DNA from: Butyrivibrio sp. VCD2006
Lineage (GTDB): Bacteria; Bacillota; Clostridia; Lachnospirales; Lachnospiraceae
Assembly: GCF_000423925.1 (NCBI RefSeq)
Contig: NZ_AUIX01000017.1
Coordinates: forward strand, 62,001 to 126,000
Length of the DNA stretch: 64,000 nucleotides
Direction of reading: 5' to 3'
Of this stretch, positions 45,290 through 54,397 are shown piece after piece. Both the position numbers and the translations under genes were made by a program. Numbering within the stretch: position 1 is the stretch's first letter; each line of letters begins with the position of its first letter. Under the pieces are notes generated by a model, which made no database searches, was not told the origin of the DNA, and saw only the letters and a program-made list of their open reading frames with translations.

Positions 45290-47872
45290 ATGAAAGAAAC
45301 AACGAAAAATGTAATAGGATCAATTATCAAACGACTTATAGGTCCTATAATAATATGTGCTTTGATATTGGTTGCCGTACTTTATATCGTAAGTGTAAAA
45401 GACCAAAACGCTGAAGAAGCGGCAATTGCTCCGTATTCGTACGAGGGCGGTGAAGACACTGTAGTGATTGAGAATGACAAGCTGAAGATGGAGATGGATC
45501 CCGCTACAACTCAGTTCACAATCACAGTTAAGGAAACCGGCAAGGTATGGCGCTCAAATCCGGAGAATGCTGCAAACGATACAATTGCTCTTCCGGAAGA
45601 GAAAGCAAACCTTCAGTCTCCACTGATTATGTCATATGCGGTTACTACCGGTCTTGAGACAACCTATAATACACACAGCTACAGTACATCAAATCAGATA
45701 TATAACATCACTCAGGAGGGTGATTCCATAAGAGTAGATTACTCACTCGGTGATGTTATCAAGGAATATATAATTCCACCTGTTATCACAAAAGATGGCC
45801 TTGATACCTGGCTTGATAAGATGGATAAAGAGTCAGTTAACTTTATTCAGCAGTACTATAAAAAGTACGATATCAACAAGCTTGGTAAGAAGGATGAGGG
45901 CAATAAGGATGAGCTCCTTGCAAATTACCCTCTGATGGCAGATAACGTTATCTACGTTCTTCGTGACACAACAAAAGAGAACGTTAGAAAGAAGATGGAG
46001 AAGTCCTTCGAGGAAGTAGGATACACATATGATGATTATCTTGCTGACAAGGCAAATGACCTTTCCTCCAAGAATTCAGACAAGCCTATCTTCAACGTAA
46101 GTATGGTTTATAAGTTAGACGGAAATGACCTTGTTGTAGAAGTACCTATGTCAGACATGCAGTATCACAAGGATACACCGATCTACACAGTTACTCCTCT
46201 TCCGTATTTCGGAGCCGGAGCACAGGATGAGCAGGGATTCATGCTTGTACCTGAAGGCGGCGGAGCAACAATCAACTTCAACAATGGTAAAGTATCACAG
46301 AGCAGTTATTACACAAACGTTTATGGATGGGATATGTGTCTCTCCAGAGATGCGGTTGTACATAACACAAGAGCTTACTACGGAGTATTTGGTGTTTCCG
46401 AGGGTGAAAACTCCTTCATCTGTATTCTTGAAGAGGGAAGCCCTTACGCATCAATCCAGGCTGACATAAGCGGTAAAAATAACACCTACAATTATGTTAA
46501 TGCCGTATACAGCGTTTGCCAGAGAGAGCAGTACGACGTAGGTGACATCGCAAACAGTGATGTATTTGAATATGTTCCTTCTCTTCCGGATGAAACTCTT
46601 ACAAGAAGATATTCATTCATCAATTCCGGAAGTTATGTAGATATGGCTAAGGAATATGGCTCATATCTTGAGGATAAATATGGTGATTCTCTCACAATGA
46701 ATACAGATGAGAACGCACCTGTAGCAATCGAGATCGTTGGTGCTATCGATAAGGTAAGACAGATTCTCGGTATGCCCATCAAGAGACCTCTTAAGCTCAC
46801 AACTTATAAAGAAGCAGCTGATATCGTAAAGGATCTTAGTGACAACGGCGTATCCAACATGTCAGTCAAGCTTACAGGTTGGTGCAACGGCGGTGTAGAC
46901 CAGAAGCTTCTTAAAAAAGCTAAGCCGATAATGGCTCTTGGTAGCAAGAAAGACATTAAGAACCTTGTAAAGGTTGGAGAGGAAACCGGTTCAAAGGTTT
47001 ACCTCAACGGAATAACACAGTATGCGAACGAATCAAATCTTCTTGATGGATTCTTCTCATACAGAGACGCAGCAAAGCTCATAAGTAAAGAGCAGGCTAA
47101 GCTTTACGATTATAGCCATATAACCTATGCACAGAGAGAGAATTCAGATCATCTGTATTACCTTCTCCACACAAAGATGGCGATGGCTATAGCTGATAAT
47201 TTCGCTAAGACATGTAGCAATTACAATGCTGGCGTAAGCTTCCAGGATATGGGTGAGGATATTTCCTCAGACTTCTACAGGAAGAATATGCAGAGCCGTC
47301 AGAGCGTAAAGGCTCAGCAGGAAGAAGAGTTCAAGAAGATCCAGTCTGAAGGAACTCCGATAATGATCAACATGGGTAATGACTTTGCAGTACCATACGC
47401 AAGCATGGTTACAGGCATGGATCTGAGAGGCTCTGAGTACACAATCCTTGATCAGTGCATACCTTTCTATCAGCTTGCAGTACACGGCAGAGTAGATTAT
47501 ACAGGAAAATCCATCAACATCGGTGGAAATCAGGAAGATGAACTGCTTTACAGCGCAGAGTATGGCGCAGGTTTACACTTCACATTCATGAAAGAGACTT
47601 CCTTTGCAACACAGAAGACTCTTTACACTGAGTACTATGGTGCAAACTATGATTCCTGGAAGGATAAGGCAATCGAGATGTACACAAGATACAACAAAGA
47701 GCTCGGCCATACCTTCAATCAGGAAATGGTAGATCACGAAAATATAACAGAAGATTTATCCCGCACAGCGTATGCGGATGGTACAAATGTCTATGTAAAT
47801 TACGGTTACAGTGATGCACAGACACCGGACGGACAGACAGTTCCTGCCAGAGATTATCTGGTTATCAGATGA
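45290..47872 (+). CDS. Membrane-anchored DUF5696-type protein, possible glycosidase fold
   Basis: A protein of 860 residues. A membrane helix near residues 12-34 anchors it outside. The next part (about 50-430) is a large beta-sandwich region opening with VIENDKLKMEMDPATTQFTI and KETGKVWRSNP, the style of the mutarotase-like N-terminal domain of GH31/GH97/GH101 enzymes. From about 480 a barrel-like alternation follows: GVSNMSVKLTGWCNG near 519 and VSFQDMGEDISSDF near 650, with acidic residues placed as in a glycosidase. I believe this is the DUF5696 family found beside CUT1 permeases in Paenibacillus and clostridia. No activity is established. ATG 45278 is an alternative start. Confidence 0.65.
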   Translation: MKETTKNVIGSIIKRLIGPIIICALILVAVLYIVSVKDQNAEEAAIAPYSYEGGEDTVVIENDKLKMEMDPATTQFTITVKETGKVWRSNPENAANDTIALPEEKANLQSPLIMSYAVTTGLETTYNTHSYSTSNQIYNITQEGDSIRVDYSLGDVIKEYIIPPVITKDGLDTWLDKMDKESVNFIQQYYKKYDINKLGKKDEGNKDELLANYPLMADNVIYVLRDTTKENVRKKMEKSFEEVGYTYDDYLADKANDLSSKNSDKPIFNVSMVYKLDGNDLVVEVPMSDMQYHKDTPIYTVTPLPYFGAGAQDEQGFMLVPEGGGATINFNNGKVSQSSYYTNVYGWDMCLSRDAVVHNTRAYYGVFGVSEGENSFICILEEGSPYASIQADISGKNNTYNYVNAVYSVCQREQYDVGDIANSDVFEYVPSLPDETLTRRYSFINSGSYVDMAKEYGSYLEDKYGDSLTMNTDENAPVAIEIVGAIDKVRQILGMPIKRPLKLTTYKEAADIVKDLSDNGVSNMSVKLTGWCNGGVDQKLLKKAKPIMALGSKKDIKNLVKVGEETGSKVYLNGITQYANESNLLDGFFSYRDAAKLISKEQAKLYDYSHITYAQRENSDHLYYLLHTKMAMAIADNFAKTCSNYNAGVSFQDMGEDISSDFYRKNMQSRQSVKAQQEEEFKKIQSEGTPIMINMGNDFAVPYASMVTGMDLRGSEYTILDQCIPFYQLAVHGRVDYTGKSINIGGNQEDELLYSAEYGAGLHFTFMKETSFATQKTLYTEYYGANYDSWKDKAIEMYTRYNKELGHTFNQEMVDHENITEDLSRTAYADGTNVYVNYGYSDAQTPDGQTVPARDYLVIR

Positions 47873-47886
47873 GAGGAAATGGTTTT

Positions 47887-48798
47887 ATGGAAAAGCAGAA
47901 AAGGAAGAAAGTCGTAGGACTGCAAAAAAGAAAAGCAAAAGCCGGATATGCCTTTATAGCACCTTTTATCATTGGCTTTCTGGTATTCATGGTTAAACCG
48001 CTCTGGCAGTCACTTCACATGAGTTTTTGTGAAGTAGAGTTGGGAGCCGGAAACTTTAAGCAGACATGGGTTGGAATTACCAATTTCATATATGCTTTCA
48101 GAGTAGATCCTGAATTCAACAGACTACTTGTTGAAGAGTTCTCAAGAATGATCGTATACTCTCTTGCAATCATCGTGTTCAGCTTCTTTGTTGCTCTGAT
48201 TCTTAATCAGAAGTTCAAGGGACGTGCACTGGTAAGAGCAATCTTCTTCCTTCCGGTTATCCTTTCATCAGGTGTAATCGTTGGACTTGAGTCAAACAAC
48301 CAGCTTATGGCAGCCCTTGCAGCTACAATTGAGCAGACAACACAGGGCGTAAGCGTAACAGCTGCTTTGGAAAGTATACTTCGTACAGCAGGTGTTGGTA
48401 TCAGAGCTTATGAAAAGGTATTTGAAGTTATTGATAACATCTATGATGTAGCTATCGCTTCAGGTATTCAGATCATCATCTTCCTTTCAGGTCTTCAGAG
48501 TATCTCTACAAGTATGTATGAGGCTGCAGACATTGAAGGATGTACAAAGTGGGAGAGCCTTTGGAAAATTACTTTCCCGATGATCAGTTCACTTTTCCTT
48601 GTTAACTGGCTCTATACAGTAGTTGATTTCTGTATGCGTACTGATAATCAGGTTATCAAGAAGATACAGAAGGTAATGGTGGATCAGATGCAATATGGCA
48701 ATGCTTCTGCAATGTCATGGATATACTTCGTAATTGTCCTTGCATTCGTTGGAATTACATCTCTTGTTATTTCGAAGGGAGTTTACTACTATGACTGA
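47887..48798 (+). CDS. CUT1 sugar ABC transporter permease (MalF type), pair 2
   Basis: A membrane protein of 303 residues with six helices and a long outer loop (AALAATIEQTTQGVSVTAAL). The coupling motif is EAADIEGCTKWESLWKITFPMISS, a divergent EAA loop lacking the usual LP-LKP end. I chose ATG 47887, after AGAGGA; ATG 47869 overlaps the previous stop and would add six residues. It overlaps the next permease by eight bases. It is clearly different from pair 1, so the cluster encodes two separate channels. Confidence 0.9.
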   Translation: MEKQKRKKVVGLQKRKAKAGYAFIAPFIIGFLVFMVKPLWQSLHMSFCEVELGAGNFKQTWVGITNFIYAFRVDPEFNRLLVEEFSRMIVYSLAIIVFSFFVALILNQKFKGRALVRAIFFLPVILSSGVIVGLESNNQLMAALAATIEQTTQGVSVTAALESILRTAGVGIRAYEKVFEVIDNIYDVAIASGIQIIIFLSGLQSISTSMYEAADIEGCTKWESLWKITFPMISSLFLVNWLYTVVDFCMRTDNQVIKKIQKVMVDQMQYGNASAMSWIYFVIVLAFVGITSLVISKGVYYYD

Positions 48799-49837
48799 TA
48801 TGGCATTAGCACAGAAGATGAGTGCCAAGCAAAGCAAAAAAATAGAAAGAGATCACGCAAAAAAAGATTTTTGGGAAAGAAACAAACTTTCTGGCGGATA
48901 TCTCTTAAAAAAGCGTATAATGGATATTGCTGTGAGCATTTGCAGATTCATTCTGTTATTCGGAATGTGCTTCATGATCTTACAGCCTATCCTCAACAAG
49001 ATTTCTGTAAGTTTCATGACAGAGCAGGATTTGTACAACCCGATAGTTATTGCTATTCCTGAGCATTTTACTACCGCCAATTACAGACTTGCAGCAGAGC
49101 TTATGAATTACAGCCAGTCGCTTGTGAACTCAATTATTATTTCACTTACGATTGCGTTATTGCAGATCACCGTCTGCGTACTGGTTGGATATGGATTTGC
49201 CAGATTTGATTTCCCTTTCAAGAAATTCTGGTTTGCAGCAGTTATCCTTGTAATCCTTATCCCTCCGCAGACAATTGCCAGCTCATTGCATCTGCACTTC
49301 AGATTCTTTGATATTTTGGGATTGTTCCAGCTTACAACCGGAAGTACCCTTAACCTCAGAGGTTCAGTAATTCCTTACTACCTTATGAGTGCCGGCTGTA
49401 TGGGACTTAAGAACGGACTTTACATCTTCATCATCAGACAGTTTTTCAGAGGACTCCCTGTAGACCTTGAAGAGGCTGCATACGTTGATGGATGCGGAAT
49501 GCTTAAGACATTCGTTAGGATCATGCTTCCTCAGGCTAAGCCGCCTATTACATCATGCTTCTTGTTCGCATTTGTATGGCAGTGGACTGATGGATTCTAT
49601 TCAAGACTGTTCCTTGGTAACACAAAGCTTGTAAGTACAAGCCTTTCAAGAATCATCGATAGCCTGGGTGCTTATATCCAGCGTATCAACGGTGTTAAGA
49701 CAACAGTATCAGTTGCTTACTCCAACTGTATTCTTGCAACAGGAACACTTATGATCATCATGCCTCTCATCATTCTCTATCTGTTCGCTCAGAGAGCATT
49801 CGTTGAGAGTATTGCTAACACAGGTATCAAGATGTAA
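48791..49837 (+). CDS. CUT1 sugar ABC transporter permease (MalG type), pair 2
   Basis: A membrane protein of 348 residues, longer than usual because of a charged N-terminus of about 50 residues (MTDMALAQKMSAKQSKKIER). The EAA motif is EEAAYVDGCGMLKTFVRIMLPQAKPP. I chose ATG 48791, which overlaps the preceding gene by eight bases after GAAGGGA; an earlier in-frame ATG at 48734 lies deep in that gene. A hairpin and the second binding protein follow. Confidence 0.9.
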   Translation: MTDMALAQKMSAKQSKKIERDHAKKDFWERNKLSGGYLLKKRIMDIAVSICRFILLFGMCFMILQPILNKISVSFMTEQDLYNPIVIAIPEHFTTANYRLAAELMNYSQSLVNSIIISLTIALLQITVCVLVGYGFARFDFPFKKFWFAAVILVILIPPQTIASSLHLHFRFFDILGLFQLTTGSTLNLRGSVIPYYLMSAGCMGLKNGLYIFIIRQFFRGLPVDLEEAAYVDGCGMLKTFVRIMLPQAKPPITSCFLFAFVWQWTDGFYSRLFLGNTKLVSTSLSRIIDSLGAYIQRINGVKTTVSVAYSNCILATGTLMIIMPLIILYLFAQRAFVESIANTGIKM

Positions 49838-49901
49838 AAAAATCTTCTTGCGTCTTTAGGGTGGCGAAGAAGTAAAAAATATTTTTTTCTTATCAGGGAA
49901 T

Positions 49902-49947
49902 GCCCATTTGCCCTGGTTGCACCCGGGAATGCGCCGGGGCAGATGGC
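49902..49947 (+). terminator. Strong intercistronic hairpin before the binding-protein gene
   Basis: GCCCATTTGCCCTGG pairs with CCGGGGCAGATGGC with a few bulges, around a loop with CCCGGG. No T run follows. It may protect the abundant downstream binding-protein mRNA or partly stop upstream transcripts. Confidence 0.55.
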
Positions 49948-50003
49948 TTCTATATAACAAAAAACAGAGATTATTTTTAATCTCAATTAAAAGGAGGACA
50001 AAC

Positions 50004-51548
50004 ATGAAAAGGGCATTAACCAAAAAAGTTACTGCTGCTATTACACTTGCAGCAATGACAATGAGTGCTGTTGGATGTGGAGCTACTTCAAATGGTGGAG
50101 ACGCTACAACTGCAACATCAACTGAGACAGCTGCAGAGGACACAGCAGCTACAACTGAAGAGAGCACAGAGGCTGAGGATACAGCTGAAGAAGCTGAGGC
50201 TGAAGAGGCAGAGGCTGAGGAAGCTGATGCAGAGGAAGCTGAAGAAGAGACAAGTGATCTCTGGGAAGTAAAGACAGATGCTGATGGAAATCCTATCGAT
50301 CTCGGCGGTATGGAAATCATCATTCGTGACTGGTGGTCAGGCGACCCGACAGAGCCCGCTAACGATTATGAAGAGGCTCAGCAGGAGTACAGAGACTGGA
50401 TCCAGGAGACATATAACTTCACAATTAAGCAGCAGGCTATTTCTGACTGGGGTTCAACACCTGCAGATTTCGTAGATTATGCTACAACAGGCGGCGACGA
50501 GAACTACATCTGGATTCTTCGTGCTGATCCGGCTATCACATCTGCTATGTCAAATGGTCTTATGTATGACCTTTCTACACTTGATTGCCTTGACTTCTCA
50601 AAGGAGAAGTTCCAGAGAAACCTGCTTCATGAGCAGTTCTCAAAGGATGGCAAGATCTACGCTATGTATGCTGGCTATTCAGAGCCCAGAACAGGTATCT
50701 ACTTCAACAAGAGACTTCTTACAGAAGCTGGTATCGATCCTGAGTCAATCTATGATATGCAGGCAGACGGAACATGGACATGGGATGCTTTCGAGGATCT
50801 CCTTTCCAAGGTTCAGCGTGATACAGATAACGACGGTGTTATCGATGTTTACGGTATGACACTTAACGAAGGTAACATGACAACTCAGGCTATCTTCTCA
50901 AACGGCGGCGACCTTGTTGGTAAGGACGCAAGCGGCAAGTACACATATGATCTTGAGAGCCCTGAGACTCTTGAGGCACTTGAGTGGACTGTTGATATGT
51001 TCACAAAGTACGATGCAGAAGTAGCTAACCCTGAGGGTGCTGAGTGGGATTATTATAAAGAGCAGTTCATCAATGGTCAGGCTGCATTCATGCCTGAGGA
51101 TGAGTATGCTGGATGCCCCGGTAACTTCCTTATCGATATGGAAGACGAAGTTGGTTTCGTAATGTTCCCGAAGGGACCTAAGGGCAAGGATTACATCAAC
51201 GTATGGACAAACAACCCGGTTGCAATTCCTGCTTGCTATGATGCTGACAAGGCTTGGAAGCTTGCATTCGCTTGGGATCTTTGGACAAACCAGCCTGAAG
51301 GCTACGAGGATTACAACGGAAACATTTCTACAGCTCGCAATGGTATCTTCGATTCCAGATCAGTTGATGAGACAATCACAATGATGACTCAGCCTGAGCA
51401 CGGCACAATCGCTTACCACGGCATGATTCCTAACATGGATGTCGGAGCTGACTTCATCTGGAACATCACACCTGGTTGTGTAGTTTCTGAGCAGGTTGAA
51501 GCTATCGCTGATACATGGAAGGCTTATGTAGAAGAGGCTAATAAATAA
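50004..51548 (+). CDS. CUT1 sugar-binding lipoprotein with acidic linker, partner of pair 2
   Basis: A lipoprotein of 514 residues. The signal peptide ends in the lipobox AVGC (cysteine near 22). Residues about 25-88 are a linker rich in A, E and T with AEEAEAEEAEAEE. The binding domain follows (EIIIRDWWSGDPTEPANDYEEA, SGKYTYDLESPETLEALEWT). It has a different sequence from the 981-residue protein, so it probably serves the second permease pair. AAGGAGG precedes ATG 50004; codon use is strongly biased, typical of abundant proteins. A terminator follows at 51583. Confidence 0.92.
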   Translation: MKRALTKKVTAAITLAAMTMSAVGCGATSNGGDATTATSTETAAEDTAATTEESTEAEDTAEEAEAEEAEAEEADAEEAEEETSDLWEVKTDADGNPIDLGGMEIIIRDWWSGDPTEPANDYEEAQQEYRDWIQETYNFTIKQQAISDWGSTPADFVDYATTGGDENYIWILRADPAITSAMSNGLMYDLSTLDCLDFSKEKFQRNLLHEQFSKDGKIYAMYAGYSEPRTGIYFNKRLLTEAGIDPESIYDMQADGTWTWDAFEDLLSKVQRDTDNDGVIDVYGMTLNEGNMTTQAIFSNGGDLVGKDASGKYTYDLESPETLEALEWTVDMFTKYDAEVANPEGAEWDYYKEQFINGQAAFMPEDEYAGCPGNFLIDMEDEVGFVMFPKGPKGKDYINVWTNNPVAIPACYDADKAWKLAFAWDLWTNQPEGYEDYNGNISTARNGIFDSRSVDETITMMTQPEHGTIAYHGMIPNMDVGADFIWNITPGCVVSEQVEAIADTWKAYVEEANK

Positions 51549-51582
51549 TTAGATCTGCTTAACTCGATAAGTAGAGAATCTG

Positions 51583-51616
51583 AGGGGCGGCTTTAAGAAG
51601 TCGCCCCTTATTTTTT
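51583..51616 (+). terminator. Terminator after the second binding-protein gene
   Basis: AGGGGCGGCTT pairs with AAGTCGCCCCT with one mismatch, followed by TTATTTTTT. It may partly stop the long operon here. Confidence 0.85.
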
Positions 51617-51639
51617 AAGTAATATAGGGGCAAGTAATT

Positions 51640-52596
51640 ATGGGTAATAAAGTAAAATTTCATCTTCCGGGGCTTAGATACAACTATCCCCTCAATATGT
51701 TCTGGATCAGTCTTATGGAACAGCATCCGGAGTATTTCAGGGAAGGAATAGAGATAGCTTCATTTTTCGGAGCATTTCCCTTCGCTTTGTGGAATGGCGG
51801 ACGTTTAGTCGGAAACGATCAGTGCGACGCAGGATTCGTGAAAAATGTAGTAAAGAGCATCAATTCAAAGGGTATTCCGATCAGATATACCTTCACAAAT
51901 CCGCTTCTTACCGAGGAGGATTTAGACGATCCCTTCTGCAATTTCTGTATGGAAGTAGCAGACAATGGAATGAATGAGGTTCTTGTTTTTTCAGAAGTAT
52001 TGGAAAAATACCTCAGGGAGAAATATCCTTCATATCACTTCAACAGCACAACCTGTAAGGAAATTCGTGATGTTGAGACACTTAATGAGGAAATGAACAA
52101 GGATTATAAGTATGTAGTCCTTGATTACAATTTAAATAACAAGTGGGATTTATTAGAAAAAGTTGAGCATAAGGAAAAGCTTGAGGTGCTCATAAACGCT
52201 TGCTGCGTGCCCGATTGTAAGCGCAGAGGCGATCACTACAAAAACATCGCAATGAACCAGAGAATAACCCTTGAGAACAGAAAGCTTCCCAAGGATAAGC
52301 AAAAGCCCATCAAGCCCTGGACCTGTGAATACGGTGATAAGAACTGCATTTACACAATACAGGAGTATTCGACCTTTGTTTCACCGGAGATGATCTGGGA
52401 GAAATATGTGCCGATGGGTATAAATAACTTCAAGATTGAGGGTAGAACCGGTAACTTGTTCTCCCTGATAGAGACATACAGTTTTTATATGCTTAAGCCC
52501 GAATACGTTGGGGAAGCAAGGCTTCTGCTCCTTAGAAACCTTGAAGCTTCGGGAGTTATAAGCGTAAACAAGCCAAGACCAGGCAGATGGCCGTAA
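51640..52596 (+). CDS. Putative U32-like barrel protein with conserved-looking cysteines
   Basis: A protein of 318 residues without signal peptide. The pattern of strands and helices suggests a barrel (GIEIASFFGAFPFALWNGGR, NGMNEVLVFSEVLEKYLREK, GINNFKIEGRTGNLFSLIET). INACCVPDCKRRGDHY near residues 186-200 and WTCEYGDKNC near 227-237 give a cysteine set reminiscent of the Fe-S-binding U32 peptidase-like family, which includes RNA and ubiquinone hydroxylases, and KIEGR also fits U32. I cannot assign a substrate. AGGGG precedes the ATG; an SGNH esterase gene follows 73 bases later. Confidence 0.5.
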   Translation: MGNKVKFHLPGLRYNYPLNMFWISLMEQHPEYFREGIEIASFFGAFPFALWNGGRLVGNDQCDAGFVKNVVKSINSKGIPIRYTFTNPLLTEEDLDDPFCNFCMEVADNGMNEVLVFSEVLEKYLREKYPSYHFNSTTCKEIRDVETLNEEMNKDYKYVVLDYNLNNKWDLLEKVEHKEKLEVLINACCVPDCKRRGDHYKNIAMNQRITLENRKLPKDKQKPIKPWTCEYGDKNCIYTIQEYSTFVSPEMIWEKYVPMGINNFKIEGRTGNLFSLIETYSFYMLKPEYVGEARLLLLRNLEASGVISVNKPRPGRWP

Positions 52597-52669
52597 ATGG
52601 CTTCTAGTCAGACAAAACAGCTAAGCATTTGAATAAGTAAAGCGCCACGCTTGAAGAAAAGAGGAGAGT

Positions 52670-54379
52670 ATGAGTAACGAAGAAAGAAAGGGGCCTGTAG
52701 CCCCTAAGGATCCTACTAAAAAGAGACCATATTTTTATGTAATGCAGGATAAGGGGATTTTTGCTGCTCCGCAGCCTGATGGAAGAGGAATCCAGTTTAT
52801 TTATGAGGATAACGGAAGACTTCCGGATTCAGCAAAGCTTACAGGAAATGTAACGGATGAGGAGCTTCTTAAGATGCTCACATCAGCAGAGGGCTTCAGG
52901 AAGCTTGTTCACAGCATAGGAGTAAGTGTTACCGAGGATTCCAGGCAGGAAAAGGTTAAATTCGTTTTCCAGATGTACGGACAGAATCAGGAAGATCCCG
53001 CAACTATGATCAGCAAGGAGTTTACTGCTGACGGAACAGAGCAGGTTATTGACCTTACAGAGACCAAGTGGTTTGATACAGACCGCGTTCCCGGCCAAAT
53101 TCGCTTCGAATTTGAGCGTTCAGGCATTCAGGCTATGGCAGATGTATGTTTTTATTTAAACGACGGATTTGAGGCTCCTGAGCAGATTTCAGACACAGCT
53201 GTGGACTTTGAGTCTGATGCATACAAGACAATGATAACAAAGTCACGTATGTTTGAGGGTAACCTTGCAAGACTTCGCGCTGTTACAGAGAAGGCTAAGA
53301 GGGGAGAAGACGTGACCCTTTCCTTCATCGGAGGCTCTATTACACAGGGCGCAGGCGCTATCCCGATAAATGAAAAGTGCTATGCAAGAATTTTTGCTGA
53401 TGCTTTTGAGGAAAAATACGCAAATGGCGGTGCTGTTAACCTTATTAAGGCCGGAGTTGGCGGAACACCTTCAGAGCTTGGTATGATCCGCTTTGAGAGA
53501 GATATTCTCCGCGACGGCAAGGAAAAGCCCGATCTTGTAGTTATCGAATTCGCTGTAAATGATGAAGGCGATGAGACCAAGGGCGTATGCTTTGAGAGTC
53601 TTGTGAGAAAGTGCCTTGCACTCTCATGGAAACCGGCTGTTATCATATTATTTGCAGTATTTTCCTATGATTGGAACCTTCAGGACAGACTTTCACCTGT
53701 TGGAAGAAAGTACGATATTCCCATGGTGAGCGTCCTTGATGCTGTATCTCCTCAGTTCGGTCTTAGACCCGAGGAGGGAAGAGTAATCTCAAAGAAGCAG
53801 TTTTTCTATGATATCTTCCATCCCAGCAACCTTGGACACATGGTTATGCGCGATTGCCTGATGGATATGGTAGGAGCTGCCGAAGTCAGCACAGATGCTG
53901 AGACTACAGAGGATCTTCTGGCAAGAACACCTGCTATCGGAGCAGACTTCGAGAAGGTATATCTTGTTGATCGCAAGGATATCAGCAGCGCAGTTGTAAC
54001 CGAAGGCGCATTCTCAGGTACCGATAATGACCTTCAGAGGGTCGAAATGGACAGCGAAGTAGTTCCTGTGCCGGAATTCCCCAACAACTGGCATTACGAC
54101 GGTTCTAGCGCCAATCCTGAGCCTTTCCGCATGAAGATAAGCTGCAAAAAGCTGCTTCTTGTTATGAAGGATTCAGGTCTTAACGCTTACGGTACTGCAG
54201 AGGTTTACGTGGATGGCAGAAAGGTTATGGATGTAGATCCGCTGGCTATCGGCTGGACACACTGCAACCCGCTCATTATCCTTAACGGAGCTGAGGTTGG
54301 CCTCCACGAAGTAGAGATAAAGATGGCAAAAGGATACGAGGACAAGAAGTTCACAATCCTTGGTTTTGGTGTAGTTTAA
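52670..54379 (+). CDS. SGNH-type carbohydrate esterase
   Basis: A protein of 569 residues without signal peptide, so cytoplasmic. The N-terminal 180 residues are a beta-sandwich-like domain. The SGNH hydrolase domain follows: block I FIGGSITQGAGA near 220 (nucleophile serine), GVGGTPSELGMIRF (block II), VVIEFAVNDEGDE (block III) and YDIFHPSNLGHMVM near 381 (Asp-x-x-His). The last 130 residues form another sandwich (ISCKKLLLVMKDSGLN). In this locus it most likely removes acetyl groups from xylo-oligosaccharides, but no direct proof is in the sequence. GAGGAG precedes the ATG; the GH3 gene starts 18 bases after its stop. Confidence 0.85.
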   Translation: MSNEERKGPVAPKDPTKKRPYFYVMQDKGIFAAPQPDGRGIQFIYEDNGRLPDSAKLTGNVTDEELLKMLTSAEGFRKLVHSIGVSVTEDSRQEKVKFVFQMYGQNQEDPATMISKEFTADGTEQVIDLTETKWFDTDRVPGQIRFEFERSGIQAMADVCFYLNDGFEAPEQISDTAVDFESDAYKTMITKSRMFEGNLARLRAVTEKAKRGEDVTLSFIGGSITQGAGAIPINEKCYARIFADAFEEKYANGGAVNLIKAGVGGTPSELGMIRFERDILRDGKEKPDLVVIEFAVNDEGDETKGVCFESLVRKCLALSWKPAVIILFAVFSYDWNLQDRLSPVGRKYDIPMVSVLDAVSPQFGLRPEEGRVISKKQFFYDIFHPSNLGHMVMRDCLMDMVGAAEVSTDAETTEDLLARTPAIGADFEKVYLVDRKDISSAVVTEGAFSGTDNDLQRVEMDSEVVPVPEFPNNWHYDGSSANPEPFRMKISCKKLLLVMKDSGLNAYGTAEVYVDGRKVMDVDPLAIGWTHCNPLIILNGAEVGLHEVEIKMAKGYEDKKFTILGFGVV

Positions 54380-54397
54380 AACGAAAGGTACAAACCC

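Noticed and set aside
49908..50003. N-terminal extension of the second binding protein from ATG 49908
   Set aside because: The AAGGAGG site and signal peptide mark ATG 50004; the extension runs through the GC-rich hairpin.
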